A stretch of DNA of 41,149 bases from JBCCFK01 sp965262315 (lineage in GTDB: Bacteria; Actinomycetota; Acidimicrobiia; Acidimicrobiales; UBA8592). Below are positions 33,321 through 41,149 of the stretch, in pieces. The stretch is from positions 1 to 41,149 of the forward strand of contig CBDHFJ010000088.1 in the NCBI GenBank assembly GCA_965262315.1, in the 5' to 3' direction. A program made the translations under genes and the position numbers. Position 1 is the first letter of the stretch. Every line of letters starts with the position of its first letter. The notes under the pieces are model-generated. The model worked only from the letters and a program-made list of their open reading frames with translations, was not told the DNA's origin and did no database searches.

Positions 33321-34684
33321 CAGGCGAGCCGGTCCAGGTGTGAGCCCGTCGCGATCGCGGCCACGGTGCCTGCGACATCGGTGACCCGGTCGGTCGGCAG
33401 GGTCCCGATGCTGACGCGTATGTGGGCGCCGTCGCTCGCCAGCCGGAACGGCGCGCCGGGTGCGACGCCGATCCCGTGGGCCGCCAACGCGACGACGGCG
33501 CGCTGTTCGTCCTCCACCGGCACCCACACGTTGAGGCCGTGCCCGTGACCGACGGCTACGCCGTGGGCGATGAGGGCGTCCTCGAACATGCGTCGCCGGG
33601 TCGCGTACTGGTCGGCGGCCGCGCCGACGCTCGCCTGCATGGCCGGGTCGGTCAGCATGACGAGCAGGATCCGCTGGATCAGACGACTGGTCCAGGCCGG
33701 GCCGAGCGCCCGTCGACGGAGGACGCCGTCGATCACCTCGGCCGGCCCGCCGATCGCGGCGACGCGAAGGTCCGGGCCATGGGACTTGGAGAAGCTGCGC
33801 ACGTGCACGACCTGATCGGGCACCCTGGCGGCGAGGCTGTGCAGGTCCACGCCGGCGGCGTCGCCGGAGTGGTCGTCCTCGACGACGATCGTGCGGGTGC
33901 CGGCCACCAGTCGAGCGATGGCGTCGCGTCGGGTCGCACCGATGCTGACACCGGTCGGGTTGTGGGCGCGCGGCTGGCTCCAGATGGCCACCGGGTCGAA
34001 GGCCATCGCATCGGCCAATGCATCCAGGCGCGGTCCCCCGTCGTCGACGGGCACGCCGATGATGCGGGCGCCGGCCAGCTCGAGCATGTCGATCAGCGGA
34101 GGGAAGGTGGGGTCGTCGACCACGACGGCGTCGCCGAACCCGACGAGTTCTGTCACCAGTCGGTCCAGTGCGTCCTGAGCGCCGTCGACGACCGTGAGGG
34201 ATTCGGGCTCGCACGGCCATCTCCGGCGCAGCTCGGTCTCGAGCTCGGCGATCAGGGGTGGGTCGACATAGGACGACACGGTGACGTCGGCATGGATCCG
34301 ATGCAGCACCGGACCGAGTGCCGGGAGCAGGTGTTCGTCGGGGGTGCCGGTGCTCAGGTCCAGCTCGATGGTGCCCGGTGCCACCGGGACCTGCCAGTAC
34401 CGCCCGTCGAGGCGGATCCGTCGGGAACGGACCCGAGTGCCCCGTCGTCGGTCGGTGGTGATGGCGCCGTGGCTCTGGAGGAGCCGCCAGGCCTCGGCAA
34501 CGGTGTTCGGACTCACGCCGAGGTGGCCGGCGAGGGCGCGAACCGTGGGGAGGCGGTCGCCGGGCTCGAGGACGCCGTCGCCGACCAGGCTGCCGATGGC
34601 CAAGGCGATGGCGCGGCCACTGCGGTCGTCGGCGCGGGCCGCGATCTCGTCGAGCAGCGTGGGGGGAGGGGGGCTGGTGGTCAC
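33320..34684 (-). CDS. MocR-type regulator (GntR HTH fused to aminotransferase domain)
   Basis: 454 residues from a GTG at 34684. The N-terminal winged HTH (10-80) shows LEPGDRLPTVRALAGHLGVS and PNTVAEAWRLLQSHG. The C-terminal fold-type-I aminotransferase-like domain (about 105-450) has the PLP lysine in VRSFSKSHGPDLRVA and HNPTGV. MocR regulators such as GabR, TauR and PdxR sense amino compounds through PLP. Its divergence from a beta-alanine-producing pathway suggests beta-alanine or a related amine as effector, and the inverted repeat at 34731-34751 as its site. It is coupled to the TauE/SafE gene. Confidence 0.92.
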   Translation of the reverse strand: MTTSPPPPTLLDEIAARADDRSGRAIALAIGSLVGDGVLEPGDRLPTVRALAGHLGVSPNTVAEAWRLLQSHGAITTDRRRGTRVRSRRIRLDGRYWQVPVAPGTIELDLSTGTPDEHLLPALGPVLHRIHADVTVSSYVDPPLIAELETELRRRWPCEPESLTVVDGAQDALDRLVTELVGFGDAVVVDDPTFPPLIDMLELAGARIIGVPVDDGGPRLDALADAMAFDPVAIWSQPRAHNPTGVSIGATRRDAIARLVAGTRTIVVEDDHSGDAAGVDLHSLAARVPDQVVHVRSFSKSHGPDLRVAAIGGPAEVIDGVLRRRALGPAWTSRLIQRILLVMLTDPAMQASVGAAADQYATRRRMFEDALIAHGVAVGHGHGLNVWVPVEDEQRAVVALAAHGIGVAPGAPFRLASDGAHIRVSIGTLPTDRVTDVAGTVAAIATGSHLDRLA

Positions 34685-34730
34685 GGGTCACCGGAGTCGG
34701 TCGCCGGAGGTCCGTTTCCGGCGGGTGAAA

Positions 34731-34751
34731 TGTTTTGTGTACAACAAAACA
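34731..34751. promoter_or_regulatory. 8-bp inverted repeat operator for the MocR regulator
   Basis: TGTTTTGT (34731-34738) and ACAAAACA (34744-34751) are perfect arms around the 5-base spacer GTACA. The block is strikingly AT-rich in a GC-rich window and lies in the 150-base divergent region between the MocR start (34684) and the ureidopropionase start (34835). Confidence 0.65.
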
Positions 34752-34834
34752 AGGCTTGTATCACATTCGGGGCTGCCATACCGTCGCGAACTCCGGCTGT
34801 GCGCCGGCCCGTTCCTCAGCCCCGGGAGGCTCCG

Positions 34835-35677
34835 ATGTCCGAGACCGTCAAGGCCGCGATCGTCCAGTGCGCCTGGACCGGCGACAAGGAGTCGATGATC
34901 GAGCTCCACGAGAAGTACGTGGCCGAGGCGGCCGCCGCCGGTACTCGGGTGATGTGCTTCCAGGAGCTGTTCTACGGCCCGTACTTCTGTCAGGTCCAGG
35001 ACGACCAGTACTACTCCTACACCGAGGCCATCCCGGACGGCCCGACCACCAAGCGGTTCCAGGAGATCGCCGAGAAGCACGGCATGGTCCTGGTGCTGCC
35101 GATGTACGAGGAGGAGCAGCCGGGCATCCTCTACAACACGGCCGCGGTCATCGACGCGGACGGCAGCTACCTCGGCAAGTACCGCAAGACCCACATCCCC
35201 CAGGTGAAGGGCTTCTGGGAGAAGTTCTACTTCCGGCCCGGGAACCTCGGCTACCCGGTGTTCGAGACGGCCGTCGGTCGGGTCGGCGTCTACATCTGCT
35301 ACGACCGCCACTTCCCGGAGGGATGGCGCGCGCTGGGGCTGAACGGCGCCCAGATCGTGTTCAACCCGTCGGCCACCAGCCGCGGCCTCTCCGCCTACCT
35401 GTGGCAGCTCGAGCAGACCGCATCGGCCGCGGCGAACATGTACTACGTCGGCGCGATCAACCGCGTCGGCATCGAGCCGCTGGGCGAGAACGACTTCTAC
35501 GGCACGTCATACTTCGCCAACCCTCGCGGCCAGTTCGTCGACGGCACCGCCAACGACCAGGACGCCGAGCTGCTGGTGCGAGACCTCGACCTGGCGCTGA
35601 TCGACGAAGTCCGAGCGCAGTGGGCCTTCTACCGCGACCGCCGCCCCGACATGTACGGACCACTGACCGAGGCCTGA
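34835..35677 (+). CDS. nitrilase-superfamily amidohydrolase, probable beta-ureidopropionase
   Basis: 280 residues. The Glu-Lys-Cys triad is E44 in MCFQELFYGPYF, K118 in YRKTHIPQ and C155 in VYICYDRHFPEGW. The HIPQVKGFWEKFYF and DRHFPEGWR segments are typical of N-carbamoyl-beta-alanine and N-carbamoylputrescine amidohydrolases. Being followed by an aminotransferase and dihydropyrimidinase, it most likely hydrolyses N-carbamoyl-beta-alanine (from uracil) and N-carbamoyl-beta-aminoisobutyrate (from thymine). ATG at 34835 follows GGGAGG. Confidence 0.9.
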   Translation: MSETVKAAIVQCAWTGDKESMIELHEKYVAEAAAAGTRVMCFQELFYGPYFCQVQDDQYYSYTEAIPDGPTTKRFQEIAEKHGMVLVLPMYEEEQPGILYNTAAVIDADGSYLGKYRKTHIPQVKGFWEKFYFRPGNLGYPVFETAVGRVGVYICYDRHFPEGWRALGLNGAQIVFNPSATSRGLSAYLWQLEQTASAAANMYYVGAINRVGIEPLGENDFYGTSYFANPRGQFVDGTANDQDAELLVRDLDLALIDEVRAQWAFYRDRRPDMYGPLTEA

Positions 35678-35682
35678 TCTTC

Positions 35683-36972
35683 ATGACCACCAACGCCGAG
35701 CTCTTCGAGCGCTACCGCGCCGTCCTGCCGTCGTACGTGAGTCCGCTGTACGCCGACCCGATCTCGATCGATCACGGCCAGGGCGGCTACGTCTTCGACG
35801 TCGAGGGGAACCGCTACCTGGACTTCTTCGGCGGCGTGCTCACCACGATGGTCGGCCACAACAACGCCGCGGTCACCGCCGCGGTGCAGGCGCAGGCCGC
35901 GAAGGTGATGCACACCTCGACGCTCTATCTCTCCGAGCCCATGATCGAGCTGGCCGAGCGCATTGCGGCCATCTCCGGGATCCCCGACGCCCGCGTCTTC
36001 TTCACCACGTCGGGCTCCGAAGCCAACGACACGGCCATCCTGCTGGCCACCTCGTACCGCAAGTCCAACGAAGTGCTGGCGATGCGGAACAGCTACCACG
36101 GCCGCTCCTTCACCGCGCAGGCCATCACCTCGCATTCGTCGTGGTCGTCCACCGCGCTGTCGGGGCTCTCGGTCAACTTCGTCCACGGCGCCTACCGACT
36201 CCGCAGCCCGTTCCGCCACTTGGACGACGACGAGTTCACGCAGGCGTGCACCGACGATCTGCAGCAGGTCATCGACATGATGACGGCCGGCGACGTCGCC
36301 TGCCTGATCGCCGAACCCATCCAGGGCGTCGGCGGGTTCGCCACCCCGCCCGACGGGTTCTTCAGCTCCATGCAGAAGGTACTGGCCAACCACGGGATCC
36401 TGTTCGTCACCGACGAGGTCCAGACCGGCTGGGGTCGCACCGGCGAGCACTTCTGGGGCTACCAGGCGCACGACATCGTGCCCGACATGCTCACCTTCGC
36501 CAAGGGTGTCGGCAACGGCATCACCCTCGCCGGCATCGTCGCCCGGGCCGAGATCATGGACAGCATCACCGCGCTGAGCTTCAGTACGTTCGGCGGCAAC
36601 CCGCTGTCCACGGCGGCGGGCCTCGCGACCCTGGACTACGTGCTCGACAACGACCTCCAGGGCAACGCGATGCGCATGGGCAAGCGGCTCACCGACGCGC
36701 TGCAGCCGATCGTCGACCGCACGCCCTGGATCGCCGAGCTGCGAGGCAAGGGTCTCATGCAGGCCATCGAGACCGTGCAGCCCGACGGGATCGAGCCCGA
36801 CACCGACCGTGCCGCACAGCTGCTCGAGGGGTGCAAGGACCGGGGCCTGTTGATCGGCAAGGGTGGGCTCTATGGCAACGTCATCCGCATCACGCCCATG
36901 CTCGACGTGAGCGAGGACGAGATCGACGAGGGCGTGGCGGCCATCGCGGCCACCGTCGACGTGATGGACTGA
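35683..36972 (+). CDS. class III aminotransferase, probable beta-alanine:oxo-acid transaminase
   Basis: 429 residues, five bases after the ureidopropionase. PLP-site residues are D244 in LFVTDEVQTGWGRTG and K274 in MLTFAKGVGNGITLAG; SGSEANDTA (110-118) binds the phosphate. In this operon it should convert beta-alanine or beta-aminoisobutyrate to malonate semialdehyde or methylmalonate semialdehyde. The sequence resembles mitochondrial-type AGXT2 and related omega-aminotransferases, so alanine-glyoxylate activity is an alternative. Confidence 0.9.
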   Translation: MTTNAELFERYRAVLPSYVSPLYADPISIDHGQGGYVFDVEGNRYLDFFGGVLTTMVGHNNAAVTAAVQAQAAKVMHTSTLYLSEPMIELAERIAAISGIPDARVFFTTSGSEANDTAILLATSYRKSNEVLAMRNSYHGRSFTAQAITSHSSWSSTALSGLSVNFVHGAYRLRSPFRHLDDDEFTQACTDDLQQVIDMMTAGDVACLIAEPIQGVGGFATPPDGFFSSMQKVLANHGILFVTDEVQTGWGRTGEHFWGYQAHDIVPDMLTFAKGVGNGITLAGIVARAEIMDSITALSFSTFGGNPLSTAAGLATLDYVLDNDLQGNAMRMGKRLTDALQPIVDRTPWIAELRGKGLMQAIETVQPDGIEPDTDRAAQLLEGCKDRGLLIGKGGLYGNVIRITPMLDVSEDEIDEGVAAIAATVDVMD

Positions 36973-37024
36973 TCGAGGGAACCGAGCGACAACAGGCGTA
37001 CGGCGCCGGAATGGGAGACAGACG

Positions 37025-38434
37025 ATGACCACGCTCATCAAGAACGGGACCGTGGTGTCCTCGACCGGCGCCGAGCCGGCCGAGGTCCTCATCGACGGCG
37101 AGATCGTCGTCGGCGTCCTCCAGCCCGGATCCGACCTGGCGCGGTCGGCGGAGAACGGCGCCGAGCGCGTCGTCGACGCGAGCAACAAACTCGTGGTCCC
37201 CGGCGGCGTCGACGTCCACACCCACATGGAGCTGCCCTTCGGCGGCACCGTCGCGTCGGACGACTTCGAGTCCGGCACGACGGCAGCGGCCTGGGGCGGC
37301 ACCACGACCATCGTCGACTTCGCCACCCAGTCCAAGGGTCTCGACGTCCGCGAATGCCTCGACGCCCGCATGGAGCTGGCGCAGGGCAACTGCGCCATCG
37401 ACTACGGCTTCCACATGATCATCGGTGACGTCACCGACGCCGCCCTCAAGGAGATGGACCTCCTGGTCGACGAGGGCATCTCCAGCTTCAAGCTGTTCAT
37501 GGCCTACCCGGGCGTCTTCTACAGCGACGACGGCGAGATCCTCCGGGCCATGCAGCAGTGCGCCTCCAACGGTGGGCTCCTGATGATGCACGCCGAGAAC
37601 GGCATCGCCATCGACGTGTTGGCCGAGCAGGCCTTCGAGCGCGGCGACACCGACCCGGTTCATCACGGCTACGTGCGCCGTGCCGAGTTCGAGTCCGAGG
37701 CCACCCACCGCGCCATCCAGCTCGCCAAGGTCGGCGCTGCGCCCCTCTACATCGTCCACCTGTCGGCCAAGGAGGCCCTGGAGCAGGTGACCATCGCCCG
37801 CGACAAGGGCATGAACGTCTTCGCCGAGACGTGCCCGCAGTACCTGTACTTCAGTCTCGAGGACCACTTGGACCAGGGATGGGACGGCGCCGCGTACGTC
37901 TGCTCGACCCCGCTGCGTCCGCGCCACGAGCACCACCAGGACGAGCTGTGGCGCGGCCTGCGCACCAACGACCTCGCCGTCGTGTCCACCGACCACTGCC
38001 CCTTCTGCATGAAGGAGCAGAAGGAGCTCGGCAAGAACGACTTCCGGGCCATCCCCAACGGCATCGGTGGGGTCGAGCACCGCATGGACATGATCTTCCA
38101 GGGCGTCGTGAGCGGCGAGATCACCCTGCCGCGCTGGGTCGAGCTGTGCTCCACCACGCCGGCCCGCATGATGGGCCTGCATCCGCGCAAGGGCGAGATC
38201 ATGGTGGGCGCCGACGCCGACATCGTCATCTACGACCCGAACCGGTTGTGGACCATCAGCGTCGACAACCATCACATGAACATGGACCACTCCGCCTACG
38301 AGGGGATCGAGGTCACGGGCCACGTGGACACCGTGTTCTCCCGTGGCCAGATGATCGTCGACGACGACACCTACCTCGGCCGCAAGGGCGACGGCCAGTA
38401 CCTGCGCCGCGGCCTCTCGAGCTACCTCATCTGA
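37025..38434 (+). CDS. dihydropyrimidinase
   Basis: 469 residues, the family length. Binuclear-metal ligands are H65 and H67 in DVHTHMELPF, the carboxylated K156 in SSFKLFMAYPG, H189 in MMHAENG, a later His in YIVHLSAKEALEQV and the Asp of STDHCPF. It opens dihydrouracil and dihydrothymine to N-carbamoyl-beta-amino acids; hydantoinase activity is a common side reaction. The ATG at 37025 follows GGGAGACAGACG. Product and substrate connect directly to the two preceding genes. Confidence 0.93.
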   Translation: MTTLIKNGTVVSSTGAEPAEVLIDGEIVVGVLQPGSDLARSAENGAERVVDASNKLVVPGGVDVHTHMELPFGGTVASDDFESGTTAAAWGGTTTIVDFATQSKGLDVRECLDARMELAQGNCAIDYGFHMIIGDVTDAALKEMDLLVDEGISSFKLFMAYPGVFYSDDGEILRAMQQCASNGGLLMMHAENGIAIDVLAEQAFERGDTDPVHHGYVRRAEFESEATHRAIQLAKVGAAPLYIVHLSAKEALEQVTIARDKGMNVFAETCPQYLYFSLEDHLDQGWDGAAYVCSTPLRPRHEHHQDELWRGLRTNDLAVVSTDHCPFCMKEQKELGKNDFRAIPNGIGGVEHRMDMIFQGVVSGEITLPRWVELCSTTPARMMGLHPRKGEIMVGADADIVIYDPNRLWTISVDNHHMNMDHSAYEGIEVTGHVDTVFSRGQMIVDDDTYLGRKGDGQYLRRGLSSYLI

Positions 38435-38512
38435 TCGGTCCGTGACAATGCCCCCGCGCGCACTTCCCGACCGTTCCGAGAGCGTGTGGACACCACCACT
38501 GGAGACTCAACC

Positions 38513-40000
38513 ATGAATCGCATTCACCATCTGATCGACGGCGTCGAGGTCGAGGGGACGTCGGGGCGGACGTCGGCGGTGTTCAACCCGGCCACGGGCG
38601 AACAGACCGGCGAGCTGTCGCTGGCATCGGTCGACGAGATCGATGCCGCCGTGGCCTCGGCGCAGGCGGCCTACGACGAGTGGAGCCAGGTCTCGGTCGC
38701 CCGCCGCACGAAGCTGATGTTCGCGTTCCGGAACCTCGTGGTGGACAACGCCGAAGAGCTGGCGAGAAAGCTGACTGCCGAACACGGCAAGGTGCTGAGC
38801 GATTCGATGGGCGAGATCGCTCGCGGCATCGAGAACATCGAATACGCGTGCGACCTCGCCGAGCACCTCAAGGGCGCCCACAACGAGGGCGCGTCCAACG
38901 GGGTCGACGTCACCACGGTTCGGCGCCCGCTGGGTGTCGTCGCGGGCATCACCCCGTTCAACTTCCCGGCCATGATCCCGCTGTGGATGGCCCCCAACGC
39001 GATCGCGTGCGGGAACACGTTCGTGCTGAAGCCGTCCGAACGGGACCCGTCGGCGCCCATGTTCATCGCCGAGCTGTTCCAAGAGGCCGGGTTTCCGCCG
39101 GGCGTCCTCAACCTGGTCAACGGCGACAAGGTCGCCGTGGACCGCCTGCTCGAGCACCCCGACGTCAAGGCCGCGAGCTTCGTGGGCTCCACCCCGATCG
39201 CCAAGTACGTCTACAGCACCGGCACCTCGCACGGGAAGCGCATCCAGGCGCTCGGCGGCGCCAAGAACCACATGGTGGTGCTGCCCGACGCCGACATCGA
39301 TCTCGCCGCCGATTCGGCGGTGTCGGCGGCGTACGGCTCCGCCGGTGAGCGCTGCATGGCCATCTCGGTCGTTGCCGCCGTGGGCGAGGTCGCCGATCCA
39401 CTGATCGAAGCCATCAAGGTCAGGATGGAGAAGCTCGTCATCGGGGACGGCACCGACGCCGCGTCCGAGATGGGGCCGTTGGTGACCCGCGAGCATCGCG
39501 ACCGTGTCGCCGGCTACGTCGGTTCGGCAGCGGACCAGGGCGCGACCGTCGTGGTGGACGGCCGCGCCCAGCACTTCGACGGGGACGGCTTCTTCCTCGG
39601 CGTCTCGCTGCTCGACCACGTGACCACCGAGATGGACGCCTATCGGGACGAGATCTTCGGGCCGGTGCTCAGCGTCGTGCGCTGCGACAGCTACACCGAG
39701 GCCGTCCAGCTCATCGCCGACAACCCGTGGGGCAACGGCGCCGCGATCTTCACCCGCGACGGCGGTGCCGCCCGCCAGTTCCAGGAGGACGCCGACGCCG
39801 GCATGATCGGCATCAACGTCCCCGTCCCCGTGCCCGTCGGATACCACTCCTTCGGCGGGTGGAAGGACTCGTTGTTCGGGGACACGACGATGTACGGCCC
39901 CGAGGGCATCCATTTCTATACCCGACCCAAGGTGATGACGACCCGCTGGCCCGACCCGGCGAGCAGTTCGGTGAACCTCGGGTTCCCGACCAACGACTGA
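38513..40000 (+). CDS. mmsA: (methyl)malonate-semialdehyde dehydrogenase, CoA-acylating
   Basis: 495 residues. Catalytic C281 lies in GSAGERCMAISVV; the GAKNHMVVLPDAD segment is typical of methylmalonate-semialdehyde dehydrogenases, which lack the usual general-base Glu and use CoA to release acetyl- or propionyl-CoA. It completes pyrimidine catabolism by oxidising the semialdehyde made by the aminotransferase. I take the ATG at 38513, preceded by GGAG, rather than the earlier in-frame ATG-like start at 38486, which adds nine unconserved residues. Confidence 0.92.
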   Translation: MNRIHHLIDGVEVEGTSGRTSAVFNPATGEQTGELSLASVDEIDAAVASAQAAYDEWSQVSVARRTKLMFAFRNLVVDNAEELARKLTAEHGKVLSDSMGEIARGIENIEYACDLAEHLKGAHNEGASNGVDVTTVRRPLGVVAGITPFNFPAMIPLWMAPNAIACGNTFVLKPSERDPSAPMFIAELFQEAGFPPGVLNLVNGDKVAVDRLLEHPDVKAASFVGSTPIAKYVYSTGTSHGKRIQALGGAKNHMVVLPDADIDLAADSAVSAAYGSAGERCMAISVVAAVGEVADPLIEAIKVRMEKLVIGDGTDAASEMGPLVTREHRDRVAGYVGSAADQGATVVVDGRAQHFDGDGFFLGVSLLDHVTTEMDAYRDEIFGPVLSVVRCDSYTEAVQLIADNPWGNGAAIFTRDGGAARQFQEDADAGMIGINVPVPVPVGYHSFGGWKDSLFGDTTMYGPEGIHFYTRPKVMTTRWPDPASSSVNLGFPTND

Positions 40001-40014
40001 GAGGCAACAGACTC

Positions 40015-41022
40015 ATGGACTTCGGCGTCGTCCTGCAGACCGACCCACCCGCGTGGCGAGTCGTGGATCTGGCGCAGCGCGCCGAGACACTGGGCTTCAC
40101 CTACGGCTGGACCTTCGACAGTCACGTGCTGTGGCAGGAGCCGTACGTGATCTACAGCCAGATGCTGTCGGCCACCAAGCGCATGGTGGTGGGGCCGATG
40201 GTGACCAACCCGGGCACCCGGGACTGGACCGTCACCGCGTCACACTTCGCCACCCTCAACGACATGTTCGGCAACCGGACGATCTGTGGCATCGGCCGCG
40301 GTGATTCGGCCATGCGGGTCATCGGCCACAAGCCCACCAAGCTGGCCACGCTCTCCGAGTCGATGAAGGTCATCAAGGACCTCGCCGAGGGGCGCGAGAC
40401 CACCTACAACGGCACCCAGCAGCAGTTCCCCTGGGCCGGCGAGTCCGAGCTCAAGATCCTGATGGCGGCGTATGGGCCCAAGGCACTCCACCTGTGCGGC
40501 TCCGAGACCGACGGCTTCATCCTGCAGTTGGCCGATCCGGCGATCGCCGAGTGGACCATCGCGGCGGTTCGCAAGGCCGCCGAGGAGGCCGGCAAGGATC
40601 CGGACTCGCTGTACATCGTGGTCGCGGCGCCGGCCTACGTCGGCGGGGACATCGAGCATCAGCGGGATCAGTGCCGGTGGTTCGGCGGCATGGTCGGCAA
40701 CCACGTCGCCGACCTCGTCGAGCGGTACGGCGACCAGGGCGTCGGTGTGCCGCAAGCGCTCACCGACTACATCAAGGGCCGCGAAGGCTACGACTACAGC
40801 GGACACGGCAAGGCCGGTCACGACCACACCGACTTCGTGCCCGACGAGATCGTCGACCGGTTCTGCATCCTCGGCGACGAGGCCGCCCACATCGCCCGCC
40901 TCCGAGAGCTCCAGGATCTCGGTGTCGACCAGTTCTCGATCTACCTGATGCACGACCAGAAGGACGAAACGCTCAACGCCTACGGCCAGCGCGTGATCCC
41001 GACCATCAACGGTGCGGGGTGA
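40015..41022 (+). CDS. LLM-class (luciferase-like) flavin/F420-dependent oxidoreductase, TIGR03842-like
   Basis: 335 residues forming a luciferase-like TIM barrel: FGVVLQTDPPAWRVVDLAQ at the start, FDSHVLWQEPYVIYSQML, GPMVTNPGTRDWTVTASHF, ICGIGRGDSAMRVIGHKP, and KILMAAYGPKALHLCGSETDG. This resembles the F420-type subgroup often found beside dihydropyrimidinase and aminotransferase genes. It starts 15 bases after mmsA and is clearly in the operon. The reaction is unknown. The operon so far lacks a dihydropyrimidine dehydrogenase, so this protein is a candidate for reducing the pyrimidine ring or for a neighbouring step. Confidence 0.88.
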   Translation: MDFGVVLQTDPPAWRVVDLAQRAETLGFTYGWTFDSHVLWQEPYVIYSQMLSATKRMVVGPMVTNPGTRDWTVTASHFATLNDMFGNRTICGIGRGDSAMRVIGHKPTKLATLSESMKVIKDLAEGRETTYNGTQQQFPWAGESELKILMAAYGPKALHLCGSETDGFILQLADPAIAEWTIAAVRKAAEEAGKDPDSLYIVVAAPAYVGGDIEHQRDQCRWFGGMVGNHVADLVERYGDQGVGVPQALTDYIKGREGYDYSGHGKAGHDHTDFVPDEIVDRFCILGDEAAHIARLRELQDLGVDQFSIYLMHDQKDETLNAYGQRVIPTINGAG

Positions 41023-41077
41023 GCGATCTCGCTCGCGTCGCCGGCGCGTCACGCCGAGCGTCCGCCGCGACTTGGAG

Positions 41078-41149
41078 GTGACCCTCATCGACACCCTGCA
41101 GCACGACCGCTGGATCCGGTCCAACGCCTATGACGCGGCGTGGGTCGTC
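41078..41149 (+). CDS. start of an unidentified gene, cut by the window edge
   Basis: The frame is open from a GTG at 41078 to the end of the window (24 codons: TLIDTLQHDRWIRSNAYDAA and onward). An almost perfect ribosome binding site GGAGGTGA (41074-41081) overlaps that GTG and is followed, at the usual spacing, by an in-frame ATC at 41087; so the true start may be at 41087 (ATC, or a misread ATG). Too little is visible to name the product. It is 55 bases after the LLM gene and probably belongs to the same operon. Confidence 0.5.
   Translation, partial: MTLIDTLQHDRWIRSNAYDAAWVV

Noticed and set aside
1..41149. Mobile elements, prophage, CRISPR or RNA genes
   Set aside because: No transposase, integrase, terminal repeats, spaced direct repeats, tRNA or rRNA sequence was recognised in the window.

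Overview
The window is about 41 kb of very GC-rich, gene-dense DNA from what looks like a free-living actinobacterium. The taxon is inferred: an Acidimicrobiia-type lineage would fit the GC content, the frequent ATGA/GTGA start-stop overlaps, the F420-type luciferase-like oxidoreductase, the SSI-type protease inhibitor and the ECF sigma factor. I see no rRNA, tRNA, insertion sequence, prophage or CRISPR array. Most of it is ordinary chromosomal metabolism in short operons on both strands.

Layout. 1-4257: a redox operon (acidic repeat protein, one-TM protein, ApbE flavin transferase, ferric-reductase-like membrane protein) ending in an OmpR-type two-component pair. 4318-6418: a TetR regulator and a persulfide dioxygenase-rhodanese fusion. 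6429-12520: a LysR-DoxX operon divergent, across a 20-bp palindrome, from a molybdoenzyme system made of a fused four-cluster ferredoxin/NrfD membrane subunit and a catalytic subunit that carries a one-base frameshift. 12852-15608: ECF sigma factor with its membrane partner, a crystallin-like secreted protein and a small HTH regulator separated by several inverted repeats. 15680-17439: a dehydrogenase-like gene and an AhpD-like gene. 17509-25308: SDR, amidase, isopentenyl-diphosphate isomerase, flavoprotein, ThDP enzyme, aminotransferase and thioesterase. 25446-32525: SSI-like lipoprotein, arylamine N-acetyltransferase, peroxiredoxin-like gene, efflux pump, isocitrate-lyase-family enzyme, alanine dehydrogenase with a divergent Lrp/AsnC regulator, and an FHA-adenylyl cyclase. 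32562-41149: TauE/SafE transporter and MocR regulator divergent from a reductive-pyrimidine/beta-alanine degradation operon (ureidopropionase, aminotransferase, dihydropyrimidinase, malonate-semialdehyde-type dehydrogenase, LLM flavoenzyme, start of one more gene).

The most interesting signal is two genes in which a single in-frame TGA replaces a redox-active cysteine. In the AhpD-like protein the motif is E-x11-C-x2-U-x3-H (TGA at 16825-16827, minus strand). In the peroxiredoxin-like protein it is W-U-P-Y-C (TGA at 27079-27081). In both, a hairpin with a guanosine at the first or second position of its apical loop lies at the spacing expected of a bacterial SECIS element. Two unrelated thiol-redox families showing the same pattern make selenocysteine the best explanation; a standard gene caller would split or truncate both. 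The Sec machinery itself (selA, selB, selC, selD) is not in this window.

A caution: several otherwise intact genes (molybdoenzyme, alanine dehydrogenase, FHA-cyclase, perhaps a small ORF at 12.6 kb) contain one- or two-base indels, so the assembly may hold indel errors. Such errors would not create the two TGA codons, which are in-frame substitutions at family-specific cysteine positions.
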